In this document: positions 49,259-61,437 of the stretch, in pieces
Numbering within the stretch: the first letter of the stretch is position 1
Layout of the letters: the number at the start of each line of letters is the position of its first letter
Assembly: GCA_032622095.1 (NCBI GenBank)
Contig: CP136068.1
Span: forward strand, 3,013,314-3,077,313
Source: Siphonodentalium dalli
Lineage: Eukaryota; Mollusca; Scaphopoda; Gadilida; Siphonodentaliidae
Direction: 5' to 3'
Length of the DNA stretch: 64,000 bases
Notes under the pieces: generated by a model
What the model saw: only the letters and a program-made list of their open reading frames with translations
The model's database searches: none
Told to the model about the DNA's origin: nothing
Translations under genes and position numbers: made by a program

Positions 49259-50686
49259 ATATAAGTAGTATAATGAGAGCCCACCCACCACCCCATCCCG
49301 CCACCCATAGTAGCTTATGCGCCCGTATAGAGGCTACTGCCCACATAAATAAGTAGTATAATGAGAGCCCACCCACCACCCCATCCCGCCACCCATAGTA
49401 GCTTATGCGCCACAGGCGCCCGTATAGAGGCTACTGCCCACATAAATAAGTAGTATAATGAGAGCCCACCCACCACCCCATCCCGCCACCCATAGTAGCT
49501 TATGCGCCACAGGCGCCCGTATAGAGGCTACTGCCCACATAAATAAGTAGTATAATGAGAGCCCACCCACCACCCATAGTAGCTTATGCGCCACAGGCGC
49601 CCGTATAGAGGCTACTGCCCACATAAATAAGTAGTATAATGAGAGCCCACCCACCACCCCATCCCGCCACCCATAGTAGCTTATGCGCCCGTATAGAGGC
49701 TACTGCCCACATAAATAAGTAGTATAATGAGAGCCCACCCACCACCCCATCCCGCCACCCATAGTAGCTTATGCGCCACAGGCGCCCGTATAGAGGCTAC
49801 TGCCCACATAAATAAGTAGTATAATGAGAGCCCACCCACCACCCATAGTAGCTTATGCGCCACAGGCGCCCGTATAAAGGCTACTGCCCACATAAATAAG
49901 TAGTATAATGAGAGCCCACCCACCACCCCATCCCGCCACCCATAGTAGCTTATGCGCCACAGGCGCCCGTATAGAGGCTACTGCCCACATAAATAAGTAG
50001 TATAATGAGAGCCCACCCACCACCCCATCCCACCACCCATAGTAGCTTATGCGCCACAGGCTCCCGTATAGAGGCTACTGCCCACATAAATAAGTAGTAT
50101 AATGAGAGCCCACCCACCACCCCATCCCGCCACCCATAGTAGCTTATGCGCCACAGGCGCCCGTATAGAGGCTACTGCCCACATAAATAAGTAGTATAAT
50201 GAGAGCCCACCCACCACCCCATCCCGCCACCCATAGTAGCTTATGCGCCACAGGCGCCCGTATAGAGGCTACTGCCCACATAAATAAGTAGTATAATGAG
50301 AGCCCACCCACCACCCCATCCCGCCACCCATAGTAGCTTATGCGCCACAGGCGCCCGTATAGAGGCTACTGCCCACATAAATAAGTAGTATAATGAGAGC
50401 CCACCCACCACCCCCATCCCGCCACCCATAGTAGCTTATGCGCCACAGGCGCCCGTATAGAGGCTACTGCCCACATAAATAAGTAGTATAATGAGAGCCC
50501 ACCCACCACCCCATCCCGCCACCCATAGTAGCTTATGCGCCACAGGCGCCCGTATAGAGGCTACTGCCCACATAAATAAGTAGTATAATGAGAGCCCACC
50601 AACCACCCCATCCCGCCACCCATAGTAGCTTATGCGCCACAGGCGCCCGTATAGAGGCTACTGCCCACATAAATAAGTAGTATAAT
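49259..50686. repeat. 97-bp tandem array, ~15 units
   Basis: The unit contains CACATAAATAAGTAGTATAA, TGAGAGCCCACCCACCACCC, CATCCCGCCACCCATAGTAG and CTTATGCGCCACAGGCGCCC. Most units are 97 bp. Shorter forms lack the 9-bp CACAGGCGC piece or the CCATCCCGCCA piece. Near-identical copies imply recent expansion. Minus-strand frames across it (LSLYYLFMWAVASIRAPV) follow the unit and are not gene evidence. Confidence 0.96.
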
Positions 50687-50689
50687 TAT

Positions 50690-51260
50690 ATTCTGTTTTT
50701 CAGCATTTCGCTATCACAATATCTTAGCCGGTTTTCGTCTGAGCAGACTTGGACTACATAGGCGGGTGAAGGAACTGAAAATGATCACACTTGATAGTTA
50801 TGCCACGAGTTACAACCAAGCTCTCGTAACATTACGCCATAACAAACTCATGCGACAACATTCACACACCTGTGTGGTTTTGTATTTATTGCACACCATG
50901 ATTGTGGGTTACCTGTGATACAACTAATGGAGTGACCACCCCCACCCTGCATTGTTGACATGTCCCTGCAGAGTAAACGAGACAATAGATGGAATATATA
51001 GGTTTATTGTTATACTGGCATTTTGATTTTTGTTTTTAATACATTTGTGAACAACAAATTTATTTATTAAGTGAAACTTAAGAAAACTTCAACACTTAGA
51101 GTAACTGTCCACTATATCAACAATTAGCAAAAATACCTCGCAAACACAAACCTTTGGTTCTAAACTATTTAACAATTGACTGTCCAATACAAAAATAAAT
51201 ATCAAGATAAACACAGCGAAAATATCAACATCATAGCAAAGCCTGATAAAAGTGTGCATT
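50690..51260. other. Right flank of the 97-bp array, no gene
   Basis: The first ~190 bp repeat the left flank (48557-49215). The remainder is AT-rich without a recognised feature. Confidence 0.6.
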
Positions 51261-51266
51261 TCATTT

Positions 51267-51668
51267 GCAGAATGAGGTCCCCAGAGGGTGGGTTTAGTGA
51301 TGCTATCATGCACAGCAGGCTAGTGTTACCAAATTCACCCTCTGGGGACCTCATTCTGCATGGCCTCATCTATGGGAGACAGAGACTCAGATTTAAGTTA
51401 CCAAATGGTGACTATTGTTATGTACAGACCCATTGGGAACCTTGATTATGCAATGTGTCGTCTGCCAATTTGGGCATATAGACAAACTAGACTAAAAAAG
51501 ACATAGATTCTATGAAGAAGTTTCTATAGATATTTGACAATAATAAAGAAACTTTCCAGAGAAAATGAGGCCAAAGCAGAATGAGGTCAACAGAATGTGA
51601 ATTTAGTGATGCTAGCCCGCTATGTGGGATAGCATCACTAAATTCACCCTCTTGGGACCTCATTCTGC
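51267..51668. mobile_element. Composite foldback: two ~93-bp hairpins (copies 1-2)
   Basis: Hairpins at 51267-51359 and 51576-51668 each start GCAGAATGAGGTC and end CCTCATTCTGC with a nearly self-complementary body (ATTTAGTGATGCTA against TAGCATCACTAAAT, with a small loop). The space between is itself inverted: GGCCTCATCTATGGGAG after the first and AGAAAATGAGGCC before the second. The outer flank TCATTTGCAG is the complement of CTGCAAATGACAGACAC. The whole behaves as one ~440-bp palindrome made of hairpins. Confidence 0.8.
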
Positions 51669-51946
51669 AAATGACAGACACACTATTTCAAGGCTTGGTC
51701 AGTAATGTATAAGACATCCATCTCAAACCTCACTAATAAACTTTAATGTTTAACCCACAGGGAGCCTCACACAGATGGAAGCATGCACTACAGAGTGTCG
51801 TCTGCTCCAGTCTATGTGGGGCTCTCTATGGGTTCAGGCACACTAAACTCAGGCTTGATCATAGCAAATCGGCAAAAAATATATCAACATAAAAAATATA
51901 CAAGTCATGTGTTTAAAGTAGTGAATCTCGTTCATGTCACAATTAA

Positions 51947-52384
51947 CCCTTTGAGTGCCAGGTCCGATTTTTGTATCAACCCATATACCCTGTGCCAATA
52001 GATTCTCTTATATATGCGAGTCGACCATATAGGTCGCCTCGCATATATAAGAGAATGCATTGGCCTAACAATTTTTCATCATTTGTTATTATTTTTTACA
52101 ATTTTAATAATTTTTTCTTATATTCTTTAACAGACTTATTTTGTAGGTTTAGTGCCAGGGAATCTTACGTTTTTCATGGGCATCGAAATTATTACTATGA
52201 ATACTTGATGATAGTTTTGAGTTATAACATGCCCCTAAGGTTTTATCCAGTTTGTTTTTAAATTCGCTATAGCATGCTTAAGCATACCACAAAAAAATTC
52301 AACCCAAATTTTTTTTATTTTTTAGGGCCGATTTTACAGACTGTAAATTAGGGCCGATGAGATCGGCCCCTGGCACTGAAAGGG
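51947..52384. mobile_element. TTAA-flanked piggyBac-like MITE, copy B
   Basis: Ends CCCTTTGAGTGCCAGG and CCTGGCACTGAAAGGG (one mismatch), with TTAA at 51943-51946 and 52385-52388. It holds one hairpin with stem ATTCTCTTATATATGCGAG (about 51998-52059). The right part also has an inner repeat, GGGCCGAT. Non-coding. Confidence 0.85.
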
Positions 52385-52388
52385 TTAA

Positions 52389-52953
52389 ACATTTGTTTTT
52401 ATAAAACCTTGTTTCAAGATTGCAACTAGCTTTTTTTGTGAATAAAGTACAGCTGTACTCAAAAGTAATTGACCACCTCTAATGTGTTATAACCTCCAAC
52501 ACCGGGGTAATGATACCGCTTCAACATCACTGCATGTATGTTACATCACGATGCATGCGGTCACGGCATGAAAATAAAATAGAGTGATTCTCCTTATATC
52601 CATGAAACTTAACAAGATCCTCATGGACGTATTATGTTCAACTTTTGGTGTGACGACCCGCGGCATCATAACAGCATGGTACCGTAACTCCAGCGCAGTG
52701 ACCCGTCTCGATACCGCTGTGGAAACCGTACACTACCAGTAATACCACGGTCATTACAGGGGTATCAACCTGTTTTTCAAGTCAATTACTTTGAGGATCG
52801 TGGTACAGATGAAACTAAAGATTTGGTATATTAATTGTCTACAAAGGTACCGGTATAATAATAAAGTGGTCTATTCGTGGTAAAATCATTAGTTGGAATA
52901 ACATGTACCTTGACAGAGGGTGCAAATAAGATGGAGTTTTCTCTCGTAAACTT
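52389..52953. other. Spacer without recognised feature
   Basis: No gene or array. Several GGTATC/GATACC-type short palindromes are present (about 52500-52770), not clearly organised. Confidence 0.45.
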
Positions 52954-52957
52954 TTAA

Positions 52958-53259
52958 CCCTTTACCCAACAAACCGGCCAAAACAAGCTTCAACAGCCTA
53001 AAATATCTTCGGTCTGTCTCAATAGAACCATACAAATATGGATATCATTGGAACCGGCTCCTTGACCACATTGTGATGGTTACAGTTATGCCCTGTGCCA
53101 ATGCATTCTCTTATATATGCGAGTCGACCATAGGTCGCCTCGCATATATAAGAGAATGCATTTTTAACACTTTTTACCATTTTTTCTTACATTCTTTAAC
53201 AATTTTATAATTTTTAATGTGTTAAGCCAATGCACAGGGCCGTTCTGTTGGGTAAAGGG
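52958..53259. mobile_element. TTAA-flanked piggyBac-like MITE, copy C
   Basis: Ends CCCTTTACCCAACA and TGTTGGGTAAAGGG, with TTAA at 52954-52957 and 53260-53263. Closely related to copy A, but with a single hairpin at about 53098-53160. The second hairpin of copy A is lost by deletion. Confidence 0.87.
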
Positions 53260-53529
53260 TTAAATAGTAAATTCTGAATGTTACCGATTTCTATTCTAAA
53301 AAATATTAAGTGAATAGAATTTAGTGGACGATGTTAATAAATTTTGTATAGAATTAAGACCAATTTGATCCTTTTTATCGCATATTAACATTTTAGCAAG
53401 GGAAAACGGTATCGAAATGGCTGAGGTTAAAAAAAATAATATTATTGCTTTGCTTATCACAACCAAAGAGGAAGTAAAGACACCTTCAAGAACAAATATA
53501 GGTCAAACATTTTTCAACCACCTTATCAC

Positions 53530-53903
53530 CAGGGACCAGCCTAGGGGGCGACGTAGGCGAAATGGTCGCCCTGAAATGACGTCAGGGAGAAGTGGATGTC
53601 TCCCTAAAAAAAAAAAAAAATTTAGTTAAATTTTTAATTTTTAGTTAAATTTTTAATCTCCCTGAAGAATTGGTGACTGGATGATCTACTGCTCAGCATA
53701 ACACTTCCAGTTTATCCTCACCCATGTAGAAAATCTATTGTGGACAATAATAACAGCTAAAACAATCAGTTCTAATCAATAGTTACTAGCGACAAATAGT
53801 CGCACTAACGCTCCACTTCTCCCTGGTAAGCCCCCACTTCTCCTTATTTTTCCAAGAGGGAGAAGTCACTTCTCCCTATATTTTGACCCTAGGCTGGTCC
53901 CTG
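53530..53903. mobile_element. hAT-like MITE (374 bp) with 8-bp target duplication
   Basis: Terminal inverted repeats CAGGGACCAGCCTAGGG and CCCTAGGCTGGTCCCTG match over 17 bp. CTTATCAC flanks the element at 53522-53529 and 53904-53911. An 8-bp duplication with ends starting CAGGG is the known hAT pattern. The interior has GGGAGAAGTGGATGTCTCCC-like palindromic stretches and an A-run. No transposase. Confidence 0.9.
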
Positions 53904-54185
53904 CTTATCACCAATGTTTATCTCACATTCAAAACTAAATAACCCAACATAAATTGAATATTCATAATTATATTCTAATTAACATAATAATAAAGACATC
54001 GATATTATTGGGCTAAGCTCTTATGTCACTGCGAGTGCTGATAATACAAGTGTGTCTTACAAAAAACAAATGAGGCCGGATTCAGAGGTTAATTTTGTGA
54101 TAAACCGTGACACAAAATGGTTGGTAGATGAAGAATAGCACAGAATAGTACAGAAATTTCACTCCAAATAGCGTGCCTGTCATTT

Positions 54186-54824
54186 GCAGAATGAGGTCCC
54201 CAGAGGGTGAATTTAGTGATGCTATCCTGCATAGCGGGCTAGCATCACCAAATTCACCCTCTGGAGACCTCATTCTGCTTAGGCCTCATCTTCTGGGAAG
54301 TATCTACAGTATCAAATTAACATTGTTTTTAGTTTTCCCTTCTGGGAAGTTTCTATATCCCCTAATTTGCAGCCGATAAAATGCATAATCGAGGTGCCCA
54401 ATGGGTGAACATCACCAACTTCAACTGGGGAACTTCAATCTGATCCTAGGTCTACCATAGCAGTTGAGGGCCTAAGCAGAATGAAGTTCCCAGAGGGTGA
54501 ATTTAGTGATGCTAGCCCACTATGCGGGATAGCGTCACTAAATTCACCCTCTGGGGACCTCATTCTGCAAATGACAGACCTTGAACCTGTCTAATAACCA
54601 AGCCTGCAAATAGTGTGCCTGTCATTTGCAGAATGAGGTCCCCAGAGGGTGAATTTAGTGATGCTATTCCCGCATAGCGGGCTAGCATCACCAAATTCAC
54701 CCTCGGGGGACCTCATTCTGCTTACACCTCAGCAGAATGAGGTCCCCAGAGGGAGAATTTGGTGATGCTAGCCTGCTATGCGGGGTATCATCACTGAATT
54801 CACCCTCTAGGGACCTCATTCTGC
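54186..54824. mobile_element. Hairpin repeat cluster (copies 3-6)
   Basis: Hairpins of ~93 bp at 54186-54278, 54476-54568, 54628-54721 and 54732-54824. All start GCAGAATGA(G/A)GT and end CCTCATTCTGC, with the body CCAGAGGGTGAATTTAGTGA complementary to TCACTAAATTCACCCTCTGG. They are arranged in facing pairs (3 with 4, 5 with 6), each pair flanked outside by the TGTCATTTGCAG / CTGCAAATGACAG complement. Confidence 0.85.
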
Positions 54825-54844
54825 AAATGACAGACACACTATTT

Positions 54845-55150
54845 CAAGGCTTGCTAATAACTTGATAAAAAATTGTTTGACAATGAATATAAGTACAAAG
54901 ACGTGAAGTACAGATGCTACACAATACTGCTATAGGTATATCCTATATGGGGCCTCACACATGTCATCTGACTCACACTGTGTGGGGTCTCACACATACA
55001 TCATATACCTCACCCTGTGTGGGAGGCCTCTATAGGGAGCATTAGAAGTATCAGATTTCACCGCAAATATATTCCTTGAAGAACACGATTAACAACCGTC
55101 AACCAACAATACAAAAATAAATAAATTCAACCAAGCCTTAAAATAATTGA
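54845..55150. other. Spacer without recognised gene
   Basis: Two CACA(C/T)TGTGTGGG(A/G)-like blocks recur near 54985 and 55013. Nothing else identified. Confidence 0.4.
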
Positions 55151-55318
55151 CCTTTAATGACCACTGATGATTAATTGGCCTTTAATGACCACTGATGATT
55201 AATTGGCCTTTAATGACCACTGATGATTAATTGGCCTTTAATGACCACTGATGATTAATTGGCCTTTAATGACCACTGATGATTAATTGACCTTTAATGA
55301 CCACTGATGATTAATTGG
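55151..55318. repeat. 28-bp tandem repeat, six copies
   Basis: CCTTTAATGACCACTGATGA followed by TTAATTGG, starting at 55151, 55179, 55207, 55235, 55263 and 55291. The copies are almost identical. Confidence 0.97.
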
Positions 55319-56260
55319 AGAAGTACACATATAAACACATTCTAATTTGTTGTGAATTGTTGATAACAGTCCATGTCTTGAGACGGGTGCGAGTGTGGTC
55401 TGCACTAACAAATCTCATTTTACGTGCGTTAAAAATCACACTCGCACCAGAATGCATCATAATTCACAGGGATAGAGTTATTCCCTTCCATCGAGAATAA
55501 TTGACTGGCAAAATAGACCAGATTAAAATTAAGACAGAACATACGTCGGTAACTTGATAAAAACAACATTTTAACAGTTTAATCGACCGGATAAGTTGAT
55601 AATACAATGTTTTGGAGATTCACCTTTCAAATGGTATATAATATGGAATATGTTTTATGTAATGTAATCCGGGGATTCGAAAATTAAGCGGGCCTTTAAG
55701 GATTTTTCTTCTAAATTTTGACTTCATGGTGAATGTCGCCAACTGACCATTCAGTTATTATTTCAAAACTTGGTTTCACAATCAAAGGGCTGCAATGGCT
55801 TCGTATCAAACCTAGTATCATACACGGTGGAAATTTTAATTCAATTTGAAATTTGTCACCGAAATACACATTCTGATTGGTCAAGAATATGTAACATCAG
55901 TTTTTGGTTTCGGCCACAGATGGACGAACAAATTTCAATGAAGCATGTTGCGATTGATGGTGCGCGTCAAATATGTCACCATGCAGCCAGGAGTTGGGTG
56001 CAATGTCTAATTTTTTATGATAGATACACATAGTCCGTTTCTATGTTAAGTACCCAAAGATTTAAATGCACACAAACATTACCAAATTCACTCTCTGGTG
56101 ACCTCATTCTGCTTTGGCCTCATCTTCTGGGAAGTATCTAGAGTATCAAATTAACATTGTTTTTAGTTACTTTTTCCCTTCTGTTCAGTTTCTATATCCC
56201 ATAATTTGCTGAAGTTTAAATGCACAATTGAGGTGTCTGATGGGTGAAGATCAAAAGCAG
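55319..56260. other. Gene-free stretch
   Basis: Short chance-like frames only. From about 56075 the sequence repeats the link found between paired hairpins (CCTCATCTTCTGGGAAGTAT). Confidence 0.5.
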
Positions 56261-56269
56261 TTGAGGTCT

Positions 56270-57118
56270 AAGCATAATGAGGTTCCCAGAGGGTGCACGT
56301 CGGGCTAGCCCCACTAAATTCACCCTCCGGGGATCTCATTCTGCAAATGAGAGACATACTATTTGCAGGTTTGTAACCGTAGCCTGTTACGTTGGAATCA
56401 ATTTCAAACAGAAGCATTTCCATGATTTATGATACTAATTTAGATTTTATATTTATGAAATTAAAACCAGTCAGCCCCGCTAAAGGAGCGCTCAGACAGA
56501 TGTGGTTTGTACACAAGCCTGCTAAATAGTGTGTCTGTCATTTGCAGAATGAGGTCCCCCATGGGTGAATTTAGTGACGCTTTCCTGCACAGAGCAGTCT
56601 AGAATCACGAAATTCACCCTCTGGGGACCTCATTCTGCTTAGGCCTCATCTTCTGGGAAGTATTAACATTGTTTTTAGTTTTACCTTCTGGGAAGTTTCT
56701 ATATTTTGCTGAAGATAAAATGCATAATCGAGGTACCCAATGGGTGAACATCACCAACTTCAACTGGGGAACTTCAATCTGATCCTAGATCTACCATAGC
56801 AGTTGAGGGCCTAAGCAGAATGAGGTCCCCAGAGGGTGAATTTAGTGATGCTAGCCCACTATGCGGGATAGCGTCACCAAATTCACCCTCTGGAGACCTC
56901 ATTCTGCTTAGGCCTCATCTTCTGGGAAGTATCTATAGTCTCAAATTAATATTGTTTTTAGTTACATTTTCCCATCTGGGAACTTCAATCTGATCCTAGG
57001 TATTCCATAGCAGTTGAGGGCCTAAGCCGAATGAGGTCCCCAGTGGGTGAATTTAGTGATGCTAGCCAGCTATGCGGGATAGCGTCACTAAATTCATCCT
57101 CTGCGGACCTCATTCTGC
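56270..57118. mobile_element. Hairpin repeat cluster (copies 7-10)
   Basis: Hairpins at 56270-56344 (shortened), 56544-56638, 56815-56907 and 57026-57118, same family as 51267 and 54186. Linking sequences CTTCAATCTGATCCTAG and CATAGCAGTTGAGGGCCTAA recur between members as in the 54-kb cluster, so longer composite units were copied, not only the hairpin. Confidence 0.85.
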
Positions 57119-57189
57119 AAATGACAGACACACTATTTCCATGCTTGCGTTGAGAGTCTGAATTTTCAGACATTTCTATCCTTCACAAC

Positions 57190-57600
57190 ACAACTTGGGT
57201 TTACCCTTTCATGACGGGAGCTGCACTCGTGCATCGTTAAAGATCCTGTTCCAGTACATTCTCTTACATATGCGAGTCTCCCATAGCGGGTCTCCCATAG
57301 TGAGACTCGCATATATAAGAGAATGCACTGGCTTACGTGGGCAAGGTCAATATTATTAAGCCAATGTATTCTCTTACTCCCAACGTGAGACTCGCATATA
57401 TGTGACGCCATATCAAATCAAGTCGTAAGTCGGGATTTTTTTTACCCTGTGCCAATGCATTCTCTTATATATGCGAGTCGACCATAGGTCTCCTCGCATA
57501 TATAAGAGAATGCATTGGCCTAACAATTTTTTACAATTTTAATAATTTTTTCTTGTATTCTTTAACAATTTTATAATTTCACCCATACAGAGCCCCAGAC
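57190..57600. mobile_element. Degenerate hairpin pieces of the piggyBac-like MITE family
   Basis: Two AGAGAATGCA(T/C)TGGC / TATATGCGAG hairpins at about 57254-57333 and 57446-57519. The second is followed by the same AATTTTTTCTTGTATTCTTT stretch seen in copies B and E. Proper ends with TTAA are missing, so these are decayed or partial copies. Confidence 0.7.
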
Positions 57601-57673
57601 AAACATGAGCAGACGACACTCTTCTATATGCTTCTATATATGTGTGGGGCTCCCTGCAGGGTAATGGATGTTT

Positions 57674-57679
57674 TTTATT
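57674..57679 (-). terminator. Candidate poly(A) signal for the RhoGAP gene
   Basis: TTTATT on the plus strand gives AATAAA on the minus strand, about 240 bp beyond the stop codon at 57918-57920. Assigned by position and motif only. Confidence 0.4.
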
Positions 57680-57917
57680 TTAAATCAAAGGCAGGTTAAT
57701 TAGGGCCCTGCGAATCGGCATTTTTCCGCAAATTCAAAATCTGATATCGAATCAGGAGGCAGATGTTGATATTGATTCAAATCGGATAGCTTTAGTGTCC
57801 TCAAAGCTGGTTGCAAGTTTTGTTCACTACAGACTGGTTGTAGTCTGAACACTGCTTTACAAAATCACATATTATCAATAGCACGTTCAAACAATAACTC
57901 CGAAATCATCAGCACAT

Positions 57918-60073
57918 TTAAACATAATCACCGAAATCAGAGTTATTTTTGGAGAGATCAGGAACGCTAGATCTGAGTCGTTCTCGTCTCATCCACTGCA
58001 GCATCGTCCTGTCGCGGTCAGTCGTCCTCGGCTGGAGACGTTCCCAGGCCGATGGAAGCAGATCCTCAAACTCCTCCAGGGACATCCCTGGCGGCAGAAT
58101 ACCGTCCAGCCCGTTAACTCCGCCCACTGTGTGACGTCGCTTATCCTGCCTATCGACGTACCGGCGACGTACAGGCTGATGGGTGGGGCTATGCTCTCGC
58201 TGTGGAGAGATACTCGCCCTTGACGAGCTCGGGCTGCCAGTGAGAGACTTCGAATCCTTCAATAATCTTTGGACGGGACTCAAAACACTTAAGCACTCTG
58301 TCGAACTTCTAGCACTAGCTGTCGACTCCTTCGGCGAGGTCGGCAGCGATGTTCTCGTCGGAGACAATGACGCTTCGAGTTGAGAATAATTTGACTCGGT
58401 TCGTCGGAATTGATTCCCAGTCCGGTATGGTATTATGGGATTTCGCTCGAAGCGAGATGCGATTCCGACTTTGGTTTCCGATTTGGAAGCTCTATGTAGA
58501 CTAGGATCTCGGAAATGTTTGTCAAAGAAATGATCAGAACCACTTCTAGGAAAAGGTGGGTACTGAACGTGTGACTTCAGACTCACCATGTCAGCACCGG
58601 TATGTTTTTTATCACCAGAATCACTCGAATCATCATTCTTCCCGCTCAACATACGCATTAATTTAGATTTCTCTGATGCATTCGAGAATTTATACTTTGG
58701 ATTTAACAACAAGTGAAGCTTTTGATCAAATGTACTAGTAAGGCTGGTTAGCAAATCTGATCCGTCTTCAGAATCTGTCGACACGTATGACATCCGCTGT
58801 TCATGTTTATCGTACAAATCCATCAGCGAATCTAATGAACTCCTTCGCAAGGAGCTGCCCCGGTTTAACAACCGACTATTTCGTTTCGTCGGATCATTAT
58901 CTTTTTTCTTTTCTCGTAACACCACTTGTGTCGGATGCTGATATTCGGTTTCCAGAACGTTTTCTAACGACCCGGTCAGCTTCGATTTGGATTCCGGTTT
59001 ACCTGTTCGAGAATACGCTGGTTGAGATTGTCGAGTACCAGAGCCTAAATACCTCGTGCTGTGAGAATACTTAGGATCTCCGTTACGTCGTCTTGAATCA
59101 AAATGTTTATCGTTTCCGCCGACCGTCGAAGCACTACTAGAATAATCAGACAGAGCACCATATTTGGACTTCGTTGACTGGTATTTATCGCCACGACTTG
59201 ACGTTGTTGAATATTCAGACATCAGCGATGTTGAATCTGATTTCATTGTGTCACCATGGTGACCCAACCAAGCCGACGGAATAGTCGCCCGTAACAAATC
59301 TTCGACACTATGACTCTCCTCCATTTCTAACTCACGTTTCGTCTGCTGCATTTTTTCTTCAATTTCGTACCGTTTCTTTGACAACTGTCGTTTCTCCCAC
59401 TCTCGCTGCCGTTTCTGCTCACGTTCTACTAATGCTTGTGTTTCTTCCTGGATTCTTCGTAACCTATCCAATGTATCCCGAAACTGGGATGGATCTCCGT
59501 CATCTAACCCATGTGAGATTTCTAACTCGTCATTATTAACCGAATCGTCGGAATATTGACGACTGTACTGTGGCGTTTTGTCATATAACTCGTCATTAGT
59601 ATCAGCGGAATCATCTGAATACTGCCGACTATACTGCGACTTCTTACTATAACTACTCTTCTCCGATTGCAGAAAGTCTCGTCTTGGATCCCAATCCAAA
59701 TCTGAGTCGAAAGAGGCCATCGGAGCGAGAATTTTCTGTTCAGACAAGCTCGGCTGCAGCCCGCGACCAATCCTGTCTATGGCATCCTGAGAGCCCGACT
59801 GGGTGTACTTGATTGGACTCGGATCTGCTTTGACCTCGTTTAGCACCGAGTCAAGCGACATGTGTTTCCGGTGTGTGATTTCGCGATCGATGTTTCGCTC
59901 GTTGTGTGGTCTGTTTCGCTCGTTGGCAGGCCTGTTTCGCTCGTTATGAGGTCTAATTGGCGTCGTTTCCGCTGGTTCATTATCCAGCTTGCCAGATTTG
60001 TTCTGCATCTTCCTGCTCGCTGCCCGAATAATTGATGTTACGATCTCCTTGGGGTCTATCATCCTGTCTTCAT
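57918..60073 (-). CDS. Last exon of a RhoGAP-domain protein (ARHGAP21/23-like)
   Basis: Minus-strand exon, entered at 60073 after the acceptor AATATTTCAG in phase 1, coding for 717 residues to a stop at 57918-57920. The open frame extends upstream to an ATG at 60161, but that part is intron. It starts EDRMIDPKEIVTSIIRAASR, then has NERNRP repeats (residues ~40-66), two QYSRQYSDDS repeats (~143-180), a charged predicted coiled coil (~195-260, EETQALVEREQKRQREWEKR), and long Ser-rich basic disordered sequence with SSLRRSSLDSLMDLYDKHEQ. The C-terminus is DFGDYV. The tail is long and low in known domains, as in ARHGAP21/23-type RhoGAPs, but the name rests mainly on the RhoGAP exon upstream. Confidence 0.88.
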
Positions 60074-60876
60074 CTGAAATATTATAATTTTGTTTTAAAT
60101 ACGTACAATTCAAGATGAAAACAGCATTCCAGACCCACAGTTTCATCAAATACAGAACCAAAATGAAACCTGTCTATACTGAATTGATAAAAGTATATAT
60201 TGGAATGGTCTATTATTCATTTGAAGTGATGTTCAGATAATATGAGCAGACACCACATGGACAAATTATAATGTCAGTTCAGAAGGATTCATATACACTG
60301 GAGGATAATGTTTAGATATAGCATTTGTTGAACTTATTATTATCGGAACATTTCCTAATGGAACTACTAAGGAAGGTTAAACATAGATCGACTTTCGTGA
60401 AACATATTTTAAAGGTACTCAATCCGATCAGACGGTCCCCATATCATCAAGATACAACAACAACAACATTTCTCCAAAATACGCTTTAGTTATCAGAATC
60501 GATTAATTGCAACAAAATAATGCTAACCACTGTCAACTTTGGTATGAAATTTCCCAAAACTTTATCAACATTTTGTTAAATAAAATATCGACGGATGTAT
60601 GGTGGTGGTGGTGTTTACACAGCTCCTCTTTATTTCCATACATCTTTAATTTCATTCTTATGCTGTTCGTTTATTGCATAGATGCAAGAAATGTTAATAA
60701 TTAACTGCTTTCCTATCGGTATCAAAGGTCGATCAAGCAGTGATTATCGAAATAATAAAAATAAAAGATAAAATGTTGTAGAATCTGATAGCAATTGTCA
60801 ATTTCTAACAGCATTTGCCAAAAAATTATTTTCAGTTGGTAAAAGTGAATTTCGGTCCAGCGAGGACTTTGCCTAC

Positions 60877-60997
60877 CTTCTTCCATGAGTGATCGCTCCG
60901 CGTCTGATATACAGCTGATGGCCGATCCATTTGCTTCGTTATTACCGTCCACGGGAACATAGCTATCAAACGTCCATGAACTGAAGTACCATTCACA
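60877..60997 (-). CDS. Penultimate exon of the RhoGAP gene
   Basis: 121 bp on the minus strand, between the acceptor TCATTGCAG and the donor GTAGGC. It enters in phase 0 and leaves in phase 1, codes for 40 residues (CEWYFSSWTFDSYVPVDGNN to SLMEE), and its last G joins the AT of the next exon to give Asp. CEWYFSS directly after the previous exon's VESVINH is where family members have an (H)xDWFF-type end of the RhoGAP fold. That match and the phase fit support the model. Confidence 0.85.
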
Positions 60998-61019
60998 CTG
61001 CAATGACATGACAGATATA

Positions 61020-61195
61020 AACTAGAGGTGTGACTGTCCCAATGGGACTAAGGATACCCCCCACCGAGCACATGATATAAACTAGAGGTGTGACTGTCCC
61101 AATGGGACTAAGGATACCCCCCCCCCCCCCCCACCGAGCACATGATATAAACTAGAGGTGTGACTGTCCCAATGGGACTAAGGATACCCCCCTGT
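61020..61195. repeat. ~60-bp tandem, three copies, with a variable C-run
   Basis: GATATAAACTAGAGGTGTGA, then CTGTCCCAATGGGACTAAGG, then ATACCCC, repeated at about 61014, 61074 and 61145. The copies differ mainly in the length of the C-run (longest at about 61118-61132). Confidence 0.92.
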
Positions 61196-61437
61196 GTTTT
61201 TAAAATGCTAAGATGTTTCACATATCAGTAAACATTAAAGTAAAATAAAATAACAATTTCACAAACAACCCTAATCCCTAAACCCATCGACCGAAAAATA
61301 TAGGAATAAAAGCTCTGACAAAATTATGCATGTTGTCGAAAAAGGGGGATAACACAACCAAAAAAGTTGGACAGATGTCATAACTGCAGGTGCACATGTT
61401 CCCAAGGTACTAAATATCTGTGCAAGTTCTTTCTTAA

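Noticed and set aside
49259-50686. CRISPR-like array
   Set aside because: Units are whole-length tandem copies with no unique spacers, and the genome is eukaryotic. The same holds for the other arrays here.
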